The position numbers and the translations under genes are program-made. Under the pieces are notes generated by a model. It was given only the letters and a program-made list of their open reading frames with translations, made no database searches and was not told the origin of the DNA. A stretch of DNA of 63,203 nt from an uncultured Actinomycetes bacterium (lineage in GTDB: Bacteria; Actinomycetota; Actinomycetes; S36-B12; CAIYMF01). Positions 46,090 through 54,693 of this stretch are shown piece by piece. The stretch lies in assembly GCA_903918645.1 (NCBI GenBank), contig CAIXFH010000100.1, positions 1 through 63,203 of the forward strand. The letters run 5' to 3'. Every line of letters starts with the position of its first letter. The first letter of the stretch is position 1.

Positions 46090-47192
46090 CTCAGTCCGAG
46101 GGCGCGACGTACGCCGCGGCTGGCGTAGACGTCGAGGCTGGTGAGCACGCGGTCGCCCTCATGAAGGCGTCAATCATGCGAGCGCAGCGACCAGAGGTTG
46201 TTGGCGACTTCGGCGGTTTCGCGGGCCTGTTCGACATGTCGGCGTTCACCCGTTACAAGCGCCCACTTTTGGCCACGAGTACTGATGGCGTGGGAACGAA
46301 AGTCGTTGTGGCACAGCGGATGGACAAGCACGACACGATTGGTATCGATCTAGTCGCGATGGTGGTCGATGACCTCGTGGTCTGCGGAGCGGAGCCGTTG
46401 TTCCTCACCGACTACATCGCCACCGGCAAGGTCGTGCCCGAGCGCATCGCAGCCATTGTGTCGGGCATCGCCGAAGGTTGTCGTCAAGCAGGATGCGCCT
46501 TGGTCGGTGGCGAGACCGCTGAGCATCCAGGTCTGCTTGGCCCCGACGAGTACGATGTAGCTGGCGCTGGCACCGGTGTCGTTGATGGTGATCGGCTACT
46601 TGGCCCCGACCGCGTACGCATCGGAGATGTCGCGATTGGGATGCGGGCCAGTGGTCTGCACAGCAATGGTTACTCGCTAGCTCGACATGTGTTGCTGACC
46701 ACGGCTGGCCTTTCGCTCGAGCAGCACTTGCCTGAACTCGGTCGCACACTCGGGGAAGAGCTGCTGGAGCCCACCCGGATTTACGCCCTCGATTGTCTTG
46801 ATCTAGCGCGGGCCGAAAGCCTCGACGTGCACGCGTTTAGTCATGTAACCGGTGGCGGGCTTGCGGCCAACTTGGCTCGGGTGCTGCCCAACGATGTTCA
46901 CGTGGTGATTGATCGGGCCACCTGGGCGCCACAACCCATCTTCGGCCTAGTTGGCGCCCACGGCCTGGTTGGCCTTCCCGAACTCGAGAAAACGTTCAAC
47001 ATGGGTGTGGGCATGATCGCGATGGTGTCGCCAGACTCGGTCGACCTCGCGGTGGCGCGGCTGAATTCCCGTGGTGTCGATGCCTGGGTTCTGGGAGTCG
47101 CCCAAGCTCGCGCCGAGGGCGAGATTGGCGATGCACCCGCAAAGGGTGGCCGTGGTGGAGCGGTGTCGCTGGTTGGCACCCACGCTAACTAG
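46086..47192 (+). CDS. purM: AIR synthetase
   Basis: ATP-dependent ring closure of FGAM to aminoimidazole ribonucleotide. The 368-residue product contains YAAAGVDVEAGEHAV, STDGVGTKVVVAQR, GIDLVAMVVDDLVVCGAEPLF and GLHSNGYSLAR, all conserved. It is coupled to purF by a GTGA overlap. It is convergent with DUF3073. Confidence 0.96.
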   Translation: MTQSEGATYAAAGVDVEAGEHAVALMKASIMRAQRPEVVGDFGGFAGLFDMSAFTRYKRPLLATSTDGVGTKVVVAQRMDKHDTIGIDLVAMVVDDLVVCGAEPLFLTDYIATGKVVPERIAAIVSGIAEGCRQAGCALVGGETAEHPGLLGPDEYDVAGAGTGVVDGDRLLGPDRVRIGDVAIGMRASGLHSNGYSLARHVLLTTAGLSLEQHLPELGRTLGEELLEPTRIYALDCLDLARAESLDVHAFSHVTGGGLAANLARVLPNDVHVVIDRATWAPQPIFGLVGAHGLVGLPELEKTFNMGVGMIAMVSPDSVDLAVARLNSRGVDAWVLGVAQARAEGEIGDAPAKGGRGGAVSLVGTHAN

Positions 47193-47270
47193 CGCTGCCG
47201 CACCCAAGCGCGACCGGTCCGACTTGGCCCCTAGGCTCAACCTCGCGATCAGGCGTGGCTCAAGCGTCGA

Positions 47271-47486
47271 TCAGGCCGGATCTGGCTCGTCGTCGTCGTA
47301 GTACTTCGCGTAAGGATCGTCGTCGACGTCATCCTCGGCGACTTCCTCGACTGGTGAGGTCGGGAGAACATGATGATGACCGCTGGCAAGCTCGGCTTGG
47401 AGTGCGGACAGGTCAGTATTGACCGTGCCGTACTTCAACTCCCGAGCGACCTTGGTCTGCTTAGCCTTGGCCCGGCCGCGCCCCAT
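47271..47486 (-). CDS. DUF3073 family protein
   Basis: A 71-residue protein with a basic start (MGRGRAKAKQTKVARELKYG) and an acidic tail (DDDPYAKYYDDDEPD). This is the DUF3073 pattern, conserved across Actinobacteria and usually convergent with purM, as in mycobacteria. Function is unknown. ATG 47486 has GAGGGGG at good spacing. Confidence 0.92.
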   Translation of the reverse strand: MGRGRAKAKQTKVARELKYGTVNTDLSALQAELASGHHHVLPTSPVEEVAEDDVDDDPYAKYYDDDEPDPA

Positions 47487-47839
47487 GGCTCGACCCCCTC
47501 ACAGGGCCCGCATGGCCCCTGATCCGACCGACATAATTTGCCCACCAGAACCAATCGCTGGTGGTGCGAGTTCCCATCATAAACATCAACTGGCCTAGCC
47601 GTCATTGGGGATCACCCCGAAGGCGGTTCGCGTCGCGATTTGGACCATTGAGGCACTCGCGCGCTAGGTCCATTTAGCCGACCCCACCCAACCTTTCGGC
47701 GGGGTTGGATGACTATGTGAACGATTCATACATCACATTTCTGGTTACTAGACATGCCGAACTCAACGGCTAGTGGTTACATGGGCCTACGGACCGGTTT
47801 GGTCCTGCTTCTCACGTTTAGTCTGACAGCGAGGAAATC
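47487..47839. other. Divergent intergenic region between DUF3073 and bldC
   Basis: No gene seen in 353 bp. A GC-rich inverted stretch near 47690-47708 (CCAACC/GGTTGG) and a short direct repeat, GGTTAC-ATG-like, at about 47742 and 47775 are visible. Promoters for both flanking genes must lie here, but I cannot place them with confidence. Confidence 0.5.
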
Positions 47840-48061
47840 ATGGCCAGCCGACTGCCTGATACAGACGAGTTATTGACCCCCGCTGAGGTTGCTGCACTAT
47901 TCCGGGTTGATCCCAAGACCGTCACTAGATGGGCCAAAGCAGGCAAGTTGGCCTCGATCCGCACCCTTGGCGGACATCGCCGATACCGCGCATCCGAAGT
48001 CCGCGGGCTGCTTGACAGCATCCCCGAGCAGCGTGCCGCTGGGGATTCCGACTTCTCGTAA
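47840..48061 (+). CDS. bldC: BldC-like MerR-type DNA-binding protein
   Basis: A 73-residue protein that is essentially one winged helix-turn-helix: LLTPAEVAALFRVDPKTVTRWAKAGKLASIRTLGGHRRY. It lacks the effector domain of full MerR proteins. This is close to streptomycete BldC, a developmental regulator. In a non-sporulating actinobacterium its targets are unknown. ATG 47840 has GAGGAAA upstream. Confidence 0.88.
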   Translation: MASRLPDTDELLTPAEVAALFRVDPKTVTRWAKAGKLASIRTLGGHRRYRASEVRGLLDSIPEQRAAGDSDFS

Positions 48062-48114
48062 TTCCGCGGTCGGCTCGGTTTGGGGGCAGCCCACCTAGCT
48101 TGCGGTGCAGGCGA

Positions 48115-49122
48115 TTACGGCATCAGTCCGAGTAATCGGGCAAAGTTGTCGCCGCAGATCCCGTCTATGGCTTCCTGTGGAATGCGTGCGGTGCCGAGGC
48201 GGTCTGCTTCCTCGTTGACTGTCCGCAGTTTGGTCATGAGATCGACGGGGTCGTACAGGAAGCCGGGGTAATCGCTCCCGAAGAAGATCTTCTCCAGCGG
48301 GACGAAGAACTGCTTGGCGTGGATGAGGAATCGGTAGAGCTCTTCACGCGTCACTGTCGCGATGTGGTAGCTCAATTCGGTGTAGAAATTTGGGTGCTTT
48401 GTCAGCATGAATAGGGCTTCGTCAACCCACGGAAGTCCGCAGTGGGCCAAGATCAGCCGCATGTCGGGGAAGTGGCGCCCCGCCGGGTCGAGCAGCGCAG
48501 GGTTGGCATGTTCCATTCGGGCATCGACTCGAGTAGACCCGGCCTGATGAACCAAGACGGGGATCCCGAGTTGTTCGGCCTTGTCAAATATGGGGAAGGC
48601 CAATACCGGATCTGCGGGTGACCAGTGTTGATACATCGGATAGAGCTTGAGCCCAGTGAGCCCCAACTCCGTCACCATGCGCTCTAGTTCCGTGACAGCA
48701 GCCTTCACTCCCCGATAATTGGGGTTCACCGAGCCAAATCCAATAAAGACATCTGGATTGGTCCGGACTACCGCAGCGATGTAGTCATTGCACTTCTCGG
48801 GAGTCGAGGGCCCTGGCACATCGGTAATCCCGAACGAGTCGACAGTGCCGATGAGTTCGCCATTGAGGAACTGGGGTGAAACTCCGAGCACCACAATGCG
48901 ATCGAAGCCGGGGTGGTCCCTGATGCTCTCCTCGGGGCCGATAACCGGAAATCCCTTTCGGGCGTAGCCACTGGCTTCCCACTCCTGCTCAGTGGGATCA
49001 CGATGCGATGGAAGCAACCCCAGGCTGCGGTAAATGCACAGTGAGCCTTCGCGTCCGTACTCGGTGGTGAACTCGGCATCCTCTGCCAGGCTCAGGATGT
49101 GGGTGTGCGCATCAATAAGCAT
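48115..49122 (-). CDS. Amidohydrolase 2 family metal-dependent hydrolase
   Basis: A 335-residue TIM-barrel hydrolase of the ACMSD/amidohydrolase-2 type. It starts MLIDAHTHIL (metal-binding HxH), has LKLYPMYQHWSP and VLVHQAGSTRVDAR in the barrel, LILAHCGLPWVDEA, and the acidic residue in FFGSDYPGFLYDP. Members decarboxylate or hydrolyse ring-cleavage products. It is the last gene of the catabolic operon, 7 bp after the preceding gene. Confidence 0.88.
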   Translation of the reverse strand: MLIDAHTHILSLAEDAEFTTEYGREGSLCIYRSLGLLPSHRDPTEQEWEASGYARKGFPVIGPEESIRDHPGFDRIVVLGVSPQFLNGELIGTVDSFGITDVPGPSTPEKCNDYIAAVVRTNPDVFIGFGSVNPNYRGVKAAVTELERMVTELGLTGLKLYPMYQHWSPADPVLAFPIFDKAEQLGIPVLVHQAGSTRVDARMEHANPALLDPAGRHFPDMRLILAHCGLPWVDEALFMLTKHPNFYTELSYHIATVTREELYRFLIHAKQFFVPLEKIFFGSDYPGFLYDPVDLMTKLRTVNEEADRLGTARIPQEAIDGICGDNFARLLGLMP

Positions 49123-49129
49123 TTTCGTC

Positions 49130-50680
49130 CTAAGGAACTCTCGAGGCGTTGTACGTGTGTGCCGGGACTACTGGGGTGGAGTACCACCGTCGGTAGAAAT
49201 CGATAACTTCGCTCTTGATGCTGGTTCCGAGTTCGAGCCAGCGGTACACCTCTGGCCCTAACGCATATACGCGCTTGGTGACGGCTTCCTGGAGTCGGTC
49301 ACGCAGCGCTTGCTCATCGATCGTGGTGATGACTCCGTCGCGCAAGACAATCTGTCCATGGATCATGCTGCTGCGAACGTCGCCGCCTTGGGCACGATCG
49401 ATAAGCACATCAAGGAACTCTGCTTCTGAGTATCGCCCGATCGGGAAAAGCAATCGCTTGGAGTCGAGAACGAGCAGGTCAGCGAGCATGCCAGGCGCGA
49501 GCGACCCGAGTTGTCCGTCTTGACGGATCGCGCGTGCCCCGTTGCCGGTAGCGGCTCTTAGCAACTTCTCCGAATCAAGCCGAATGAAGTCGAACTCGCG
49601 GGGGAAGCGTTGCAGGTAACTGGCCAGACGAAGTTCGGTAAACATGTCTTCGGAGTCAGAGAAAGAGATTCCGTCCGTGCCGAAGGCAACGAGGCCGCCA
49701 GCATCCATGATGTCGCGAGTGCGGCAGATGCCACTTGAGAGGCGAAGGTTTGAGCCGGGGTTGTTCGATGCCACTGCGCCGCTATCAGCGAAGATCGACA
49801 ACTCGTCGTCGGTCACCCAGACAAAGTGAGTGGCGGTCATGTCTGGCCCGAGCACGCCTAGGTTCTGTAGCCGCTGCAACGCAGGAACACCATGCGTTTC
49901 GAGGTTCCACATCATCTCGGACTTGGTCTCTAGAACGTGCGAGACGATTCCGGTTCCGTCCTCATCTGCCTTTCGGCGGCAGAGGCGGTAGAGGTCATCA
50001 GAGCATGCTGGAGTCCAGTCGGGTGCGAGCACGATTTTGATGCGACCGTCTCTACCGTTCCAGTTGGCGACGAGGTCATCGTAGGTTCGCATGACATCGC
50101 GCAGCGGCCAGGCGTAACCCATTGGAGAAGAACGGATTTCGGCGGCGAGTGCGGGTGGCAGCGTGGCCAGAAAGACTTCGTCCTCTTGATGCACGTAGAG
50201 GTTCTGATCGCGTGACACCAGGCCGAACGCGACCCGCATGCCTAACTCGCGGTACGCGGTGAGCGCGGCCTCGGTACCGAAATCAGGCAGGGTTGGCCGT
50301 CCGTAGAACATGTCCAAGACGGCGGTCTGGCCACCACGAATCGCTTGCACCAGGCCGTATTGGACGATGTCGTGGAGATCCTGCTCCAGGATCGGCCCGG
50401 CGGCGCCTTGGATGCTGATGTTGGCAAGCTCGAAGATGTATTGGTAGAGGCCAGGCCCCGCTGCCAACTCGGAGTGGTAGTGCGCATTGATCAGACCAGG
50501 CATCACGATGCTGTCGGGTGACCCTAGGACTTCGTCGAATGGGCCCATCGCCAGCAGTTCTTCGCGACTCCCGACTGCGGTGATGATCGAGTCTTCAACG
50601 ATCACAGCGCCGTCGCGGATGACGGCGTCGGCGCCCAGCGCGACGACGTGACCACCTTGGACAAGGGTTCGCCGGGTCAT
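49130..50680 (-). CDS. TRZ/ATZ-type amidohydrolase (deaminase-like)
   Basis: A 516-residue member of the chlorohydrolase/deaminase superfamily. Metal ligands are suggested by MPGLINAHYHSE, SHVLETKSE, TATHFVWVTDDE and AFGTDGISFSDSEDM. The C-terminal 60 residues (from about KRVYALGPEVYRW) extend beyond the usual fold. Substrates of the family include cytosine, guanine, S-adenosylhomocysteine and triazines, so the exact one is open. The start overlaps the preceding gene by 4 nt. Confidence 0.87.
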   Translation of the reverse strand: MTRRTLVQGGHVVALGADAVIRDGAVIVEDSIITAVGSREELLAMGPFDEVLGSPDSIVMPGLINAHYHSELAAGPGLYQYIFELANISIQGAAGPILEQDLHDIVQYGLVQAIRGGQTAVLDMFYGRPTLPDFGTEAALTAYRELGMRVAFGLVSRDQNLYVHQEDEVFLATLPPALAAEIRSSPMGYAWPLRDVMRTYDDLVANWNGRDGRIKIVLAPDWTPACSDDLYRLCRRKADEDGTGIVSHVLETKSEMMWNLETHGVPALQRLQNLGVLGPDMTATHFVWVTDDELSIFADSGAVASNNPGSNLRLSSGICRTRDIMDAGGLVAFGTDGISFSDSEDMFTELRLASYLQRFPREFDFIRLDSEKLLRAATGNGARAIRQDGQLGSLAPGMLADLLVLDSKRLLFPIGRYSEAEFLDVLIDRAQGGDVRSSMIHGQIVLRDGVITTIDEQALRDRLQEAVTKRVYALGPEVYRWLELGTSIKSEVIDFYRRWYSTPVVPAHTYNASRVP

Positions 50681-51645
50681 GTCACTAGCCGTCCCTCATG
50701 GAGAACTTCGCGACCATCGAACTCCAGAACCGCATCCTTCATCACGCAGTCGAGGTGGGCGATGGCCGCGACGTTGCCGCCATAGGCGATGGAGTTGCCC
50801 AACGCGATATGTGCGGTACCTAGAGTCGACTCAGTTTCCATCGCGACACCGCAGACCCGGCCATTGGGATTGAGGCCGACTGAAACTTCCGCGAGGTTGG
50901 TCATGCGTTCGTCAGCGCATAGCTCGAGCATGTTCTCGAGTCGAAAGCTCTCGCGGCCCTCGACACTGACGAGCAAGCCATCGCGAAAGTGCAGTGCCAC
51001 CGGCTCGGCCAACGGGCCTTGTCCCATGAACAGGAAGTCAGCGTCAACGACAACGATGCCGTTGACGCTGCCTTCAACTGGCGCAGTACCAGACTCGATA
51101 TCTGGTGGTGCCATGTATGCGCCTGACGTTCGAGCGATGCCGTGGAGCGCTCTGCCCTTTCGGCCAAGAACAGACCCTTGAATATCGGTTCCACCCCGCG
51201 AGGTGATGCGGAAGGTTGACGCGTCGTCCCATCCGCGGGCGATCTGCTCGGTGATCGGACGCAGCTTGTCGAAGTCGACGTCGAGTGGACCGCCGAGGCG
51301 GAAGGTGTCAGGCGCGACTCCGGGCATCGCGATGTATCGCACGCCGTTCGCGGTGGCGGCCTGTCGGGCCTGACTCGATCCGATGAATGTCGACGTGAGC
51401 TCAACCGCGGCATCGCATGAGCTCAGTAGCGCCGCAACGCTGCGCGGAGGCTCGCTACCTGGCCGCTCGTACCGTTCGAGAACGGCGACCACGCAACGAG
51501 CGCCGCGGGATTCGATGCCCTGCCGTAAGGCAGCAACGATGGTCAGATCCGTACCCGAATCGGTGAGCAGAACCAGATCTTCGTCGCGCATGACGCCCAG
51601 ACAGGTGTCGAGCACATTGGACACCGTGCGCTCTGGGATATCCAT
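50677..51645 (-). CDS. M29/NicX-like metalloenzyme
   Basis: A 322-residue protein that resembles aminopeptidase T (M29) and NicX (2,5-dihydroxypyridine 5,6-dioxygenase), which share a fold. The C-terminal metal region reads ETESTLGTAHIALGNSIAYG, followed by AIAHLDCVMKDA. The N-terminal part has VLLTDSGTDLTIVAAL and AAVELTSTFIGSSQARQAA. Whether it cleaves peptides or opens an N-heterocyclic ring cannot be decided from sequence; the operon favours a catabolic role. Confidence 0.75.
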   Translation of the reverse strand: MDIPERTVSNVLDTCLGVMRDEDLVLLTDSGTDLTIVAALRQGIESRGARCVVAVLERYERPGSEPPRSVAALLSSCDAAVELTSTFIGSSQARQAATANGVRYIAMPGVAPDTFRLGGPLDVDFDKLRPITEQIARGWDDASTFRITSRGGTDIQGSVLGRKGRALHGIARTSGAYMAPPDIESGTAPVEGSVNGIVVVDADFLFMGQGPLAEPVALHFRDGLLVSVEGRESFRLENMLELCADERMTNLAEVSVGLNPNGRVCGVAMETESTLGTAHIALGNSIAYGGNVAAIAHLDCVMKDAVLEFDGREVLHEGRLVT

Positions 51646-51647
51646 GA

Positions 51648-52970
51648 CTAACCCCCGATGGTGGGGATTCGCTCGAGCACTCGTTGGAAGGAGATGTTTG
51701 CTTCGCGGACGATGGTTGCCTCATCGACCATCGTGAGCCGGCGGTCCTCCATGACGATCGTGCCGTCGATGATCGTGGTGTTGACGCAGCTACTGTTCGC
51801 TGCGTAAGTGAGGTGCGAGTACACGTGCGCTGGGTCGTTTTGGCGCAGTGGTGTGAACATCGGGGTGAGAGTGTCGATCAAGATGACATCCGCATTCTTA
51901 CCGACACCGAGCGTGCCACCGTTGTGCTGCAAGGCTTCCGATCCGTTACGGGTGGCCATGCGGACGATTTCGGGAGCAGGGAGCAGGCTCGCATCGACGC
52001 GAGCAGCCCGGTGAATGACGGCCGCAAACTTCATGACCTGGAACAAGTCTCGGCTGTTGTTGCACTCGGCCGCATCGTGTCCGAGCCCAACGTTGAGCCC
52101 AGCCGCCTTCATTTCCGGAAGTCGCGCGATGCCGTTGCCGAGCTTCGCATTTGAACTCGGGTTGTGCGAGATCTGGGTGTTGGTCTCTCGCATCAGTGCG
52201 ATCTCGGTGTCGGAGAGCCACACGCAGTGGGCTGCGATGCAGTCGCGCCCGAGGAGTCCGGCGTCGTATGCGACCTCGGTAGGACGACGGCCAAATCGGG
52301 CCTTGCTGTTCTCCACCTCGGTAAGAGATTCGTTCAGGTGGATGTGGATCCCGGTCTTGAGATCGTTGGCGAGTTGACGAGCGTCACGGAGCAGCTCGGG
52401 TGAGGCCAGTGGCAGCCACTCGATGCCGACGTAGACCTCAATTCGTCCATCGCCCATCCCGTGGCAGTCGGCGTAGGCTTGTTGATTGTCTTCGAGGGTG
52501 TCGAGATTATGTTCGGGCAGCGCCACGTCGTTGGACAAGACGGCGCGAATTCCGATCTCGTCGGCGGCCCGAGCCAGCCCCTGCAATTGGCGGTACATGT
52601 CGTTTACGGTGGTGACCCCGCCCTTGATTGATTCCGCGTAACTGGCCAGCGCTGCCCAGTAGGCGGCTTCGGGGTCGAGTGCGCGAATCATCGGGTACCA
52701 GCAGGCGTCCAAGTACTCCCAGAGTGGCAAGTGATCGCTGAAACCCTTGGCGATAGCCGTGTGGTAATGCAGGTCAACGAGCCCGGGCATAACGATTTTG
52801 TCTGATGCGTCGATCACTCGGTCACCGTCGCGCCGCTCGCCGGCGTATCGGCCTGCCCCAACCGCGGTGATGGTCTTCCCATCGATCACGACGTGCCCGC
52901 CGAAGTGCATCTCTTCGCCATCGTTCATCGTGACGATGATCCCGTTGTCGATAATGATTCGTTGTGTCAT
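51648..52970 (-). CDS. TRZ/ATZ-type amidohydrolase (deaminase-like), second copy
   Basis: A 440-residue metal-dependent hydrolase. Ligand motifs are MPGLVDLHYHTA, GIHIHLNES, CIAAHCVWLSDTE and GLGHDAAECNNSRDLF. It has the common composite domain at both ends. It is only distantly like the neighbour at 49130 and so probably handles another step. It overlaps the GntR gene by 4 nt. Confidence 0.9.
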   Translation of the reverse strand: MTQRIIIDNGIIVTMNDGEEMHFGGHVVIDGKTITAVGAGRYAGERRDGDRVIDASDKIVMPGLVDLHYHTAIAKGFSDHLPLWEYLDACWYPMIRALDPEAAYWAALASYAESIKGGVTTVNDMYRQLQGLARAADEIGIRAVLSNDVALPEHNLDTLEDNQQAYADCHGMGDGRIEVYVGIEWLPLASPELLRDARQLANDLKTGIHIHLNESLTEVENSKARFGRRPTEVAYDAGLLGRDCIAAHCVWLSDTEIALMRETNTQISHNPSSNAKLGNGIARLPEMKAAGLNVGLGHDAAECNNSRDLFQVMKFAAVIHRAARVDASLLPAPEIVRMATRNGSEALQHNGGTLGVGKNADVILIDTLTPMFTPLRQNDPAHVYSHLTYAANSSCVNTTIIDGTIVMEDRRLTMVDEATIVREANISFQRVLERIPTIGG

Positions 52971-53671
52971 CGGAGTTCTCCAATCGCTGAAGTAGGCATG
53001 GCCATTGCGTCTTCGTCATACGAAGCGAGTTGATCGGCCAGCACACTGGCCACGTGCTCGCGCATGAGTGCTTCTGCATCTGCGGCGTTTCGACGCCCGA
53101 TAGCCTCGAAGATCTCAGCGTGTTGAAATACGGACTTATCGAGCCTTCCGGGAATCCGCACTGTCAGCTTGCCAATCCGTCGAAGGTGGGCATCGAGGGT
53201 TCGGACGAGTTCTAAGATCCGGCGGTTCGTGGACTGCCGATAGAGAATTTCGTCGAACGCCTCCAACAGGCGGGTGAGCTCTTCGATCTGGCTTGCTTCC
53301 AATGCTTGCTTACTCACGCGCACCACGCGGCCGAGTTCAGAAAGATCATCGGCCCCGATCGAGATGGCGGCTTCCCGGGCACAGGCGCCTTCGAGGATCT
53401 CTCGCAATTGGTAGATCTCCATGAGATCTGTTCGCGAATAGGTCGAGACGATCGCGCCGCGGTACGCGTGCAGATCGATCAGGTTCTCTTGGGCAAGGCG
53501 GGAAAGTGCTTCACGCACCGGTGTCTTGCTGACTTCGTACCTCTCGGCAAGATCGGCTTCGCGCAGGTGAGTTCCCGGTGGCAAGACGAGGTCGACGATG
53601 TCTTGCTTGACGTTCTCGTAGACCATGTCCTTGAGTTGAAGATGCTTGGTCTCGCGCACGGCGATTCGCAC
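52967..53671 (-). CDS. GntR-family regulator, FadR/FCD type
   Basis: A 234-residue regulator with an N-terminal winged helix (LREADLAERYEVSKTPVREALSRLAQENL) and a C-terminal FCD helical ligand domain (EIYQLREILEGACAREAA; HAEIFEAIGRRNAADAEALMREHV). Such regulators usually sense a carboxylic acid of the pathway they control. It is encoded inside the operon, so it probably autoregulates, acting at the 62945-63132 control region. GTG 53671 is the likely start. Confidence 0.92.
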   Translation of the reverse strand: MRIAVRETKHLQLKDMVYENVKQDIVDLVLPPGTHLREADLAERYEVSKTPVREALSRLAQENLIDLHAYRGAIVSTYSRTDLMEIYQLREILEGACAREAAISIGADDLSELGRVVRVSKQALEASQIEELTRLLEAFDEILYRQSTNRRILELVRTLDAHLRRIGKLTVRIPGRLDKSVFQHAEIFEAIGRRNAADAEALMREHVASVLADQLASYDEDAMAMPTSAIGELR

Positions 53672-53674
53672 TAG

Positions 53675-54691
53675 TTACCCCGCTCCAGAATCGGTTGACA
53701 TGCCTACGTTTTCCAGGGCCAAGGCCGAAGCGAACGAGCGAATTGTTCCCAAACGGTCTTGGCCGAGCGGGAAGACATTGATCGAGTCGACTCCAAGCGA
53801 GGTCAGGTTACGAATATGGCCACGAGCGGTCTCGACCCCACCGGATAGCGCCATTCGTTCGACGAATTCGTCCGGCAATAATGCGGCAGCGCTCTCAGCC
53901 TCCTGGAACTCGCCACCTTGATACGCGGCCCTGACGTCGGCAACGATCTTGGGATCTAGCCCGGCGACCTCGCACAGCATGGGCACCGTCTGGGGGAACC
54001 AGGCAGCGATTGTTCGTGCGGCTGCCATCGCTGCCGCAGAGTCGTCGGACACCATCCCGTATGCGAAAACGGCGACATGCGGGCGCTGTTCGAGGCCAGC
54101 CTGAGCCACGCCTTCATCGATGCGATCGATAGCCCATTGCACGATGTCTGGATGCAGACCGGCGAGCAGGATCACTCCGTCGGCCCGCCGGCCGGCCATC
54201 TGTAGTGTCTTGGGGCCGCTGGCGGAGACGAAGACCGGAATGGTCTCACTCGACGGGAATCGCATGTGGGCATCGGACAAGCTGAAGCCAGGCCCGTCAT
54301 CGCTCACGTGTTCGCCGGCCCAGAGCCGCCGCATGTCGACGATCGAACGTTCAAGGACGCCGACCGGCGCGGGCTCTAGCCCAAGGCTCAGCAGTGGTCG
54401 ATCGCCTGCCCCGATACCGCATGTGAAGCGGCCCTTCGAGATGACGTCCAAGGTTGAAGCGGCGATTGCGGTGACCGCGGGATGACGGGTCAGTGGATTG
54501 GTGACCGCGGTGCCCAACTGGAGTCGCGCCGTCCACATGCTGGCGAGGGTGAGGTATGAGTAGACGTAGCGAGCATGTAGCGATGAATCAGTGAGCCACA
54601 GCCGGTCATAACCGAGGCTGTCAATGGTCGTGACGAATTCCTTGAACTCGTCGGGATCATCGACTGGTTGCAGTGCAACTCCGGTCTGCAT
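53675..54691 (-). CDS. Luciferase-like (LLM) flavin/F420-dependent oxidoreductase
   Basis: A 338-residue TIM-barrel oxidoreductase. RLWLTDSSLHARYVYSYLTLAS, LQLGTAVTNPLTRHPAVTAIAASTLD and GRFTCGIGAGDRPL are typical, closest to the F420-dependent methylene-tetrahydromethanopterin reductase-like branch. It may act as a monooxygenase or as an F420-linked reductase; the cofactor is not certain. It is spaced 2-3 bp from both neighbours. Confidence 0.88.
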   Translation of the reverse strand: MQTGVALQPVDDPDEFKEFVTTIDSLGYDRLWLTDSSLHARYVYSYLTLASMWTARLQLGTAVTNPLTRHPAVTAIAASTLDVISKGRFTCGIGAGDRPLLSLGLEPAPVGVLERSIVDMRRLWAGEHVSDDGPGFSLSDAHMRFPSSETIPVFVSASGPKTLQMAGRRADGVILLAGLHPDIVQWAIDRIDEGVAQAGLEQRPHVAVFAYGMVSDDSAAAMAAARTIAAWFPQTVPMLCEVAGLDPKIVADVRAAYQGGEFQEAESAAALLPDEFVERMALSGGVETARGHIRNLTSLGVDSINVFPLGQDRLGTIRSFASALALENVGMSTDSGAG

Positions 54692-54693
54692 GC

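Noticed and set aside
47715-47736. TGTGA...TCACA as a second CRP site before bldC
   Set aside because: The half-sites are separated by about 12 nt instead of 6, so it does not fit the dimer geometry.
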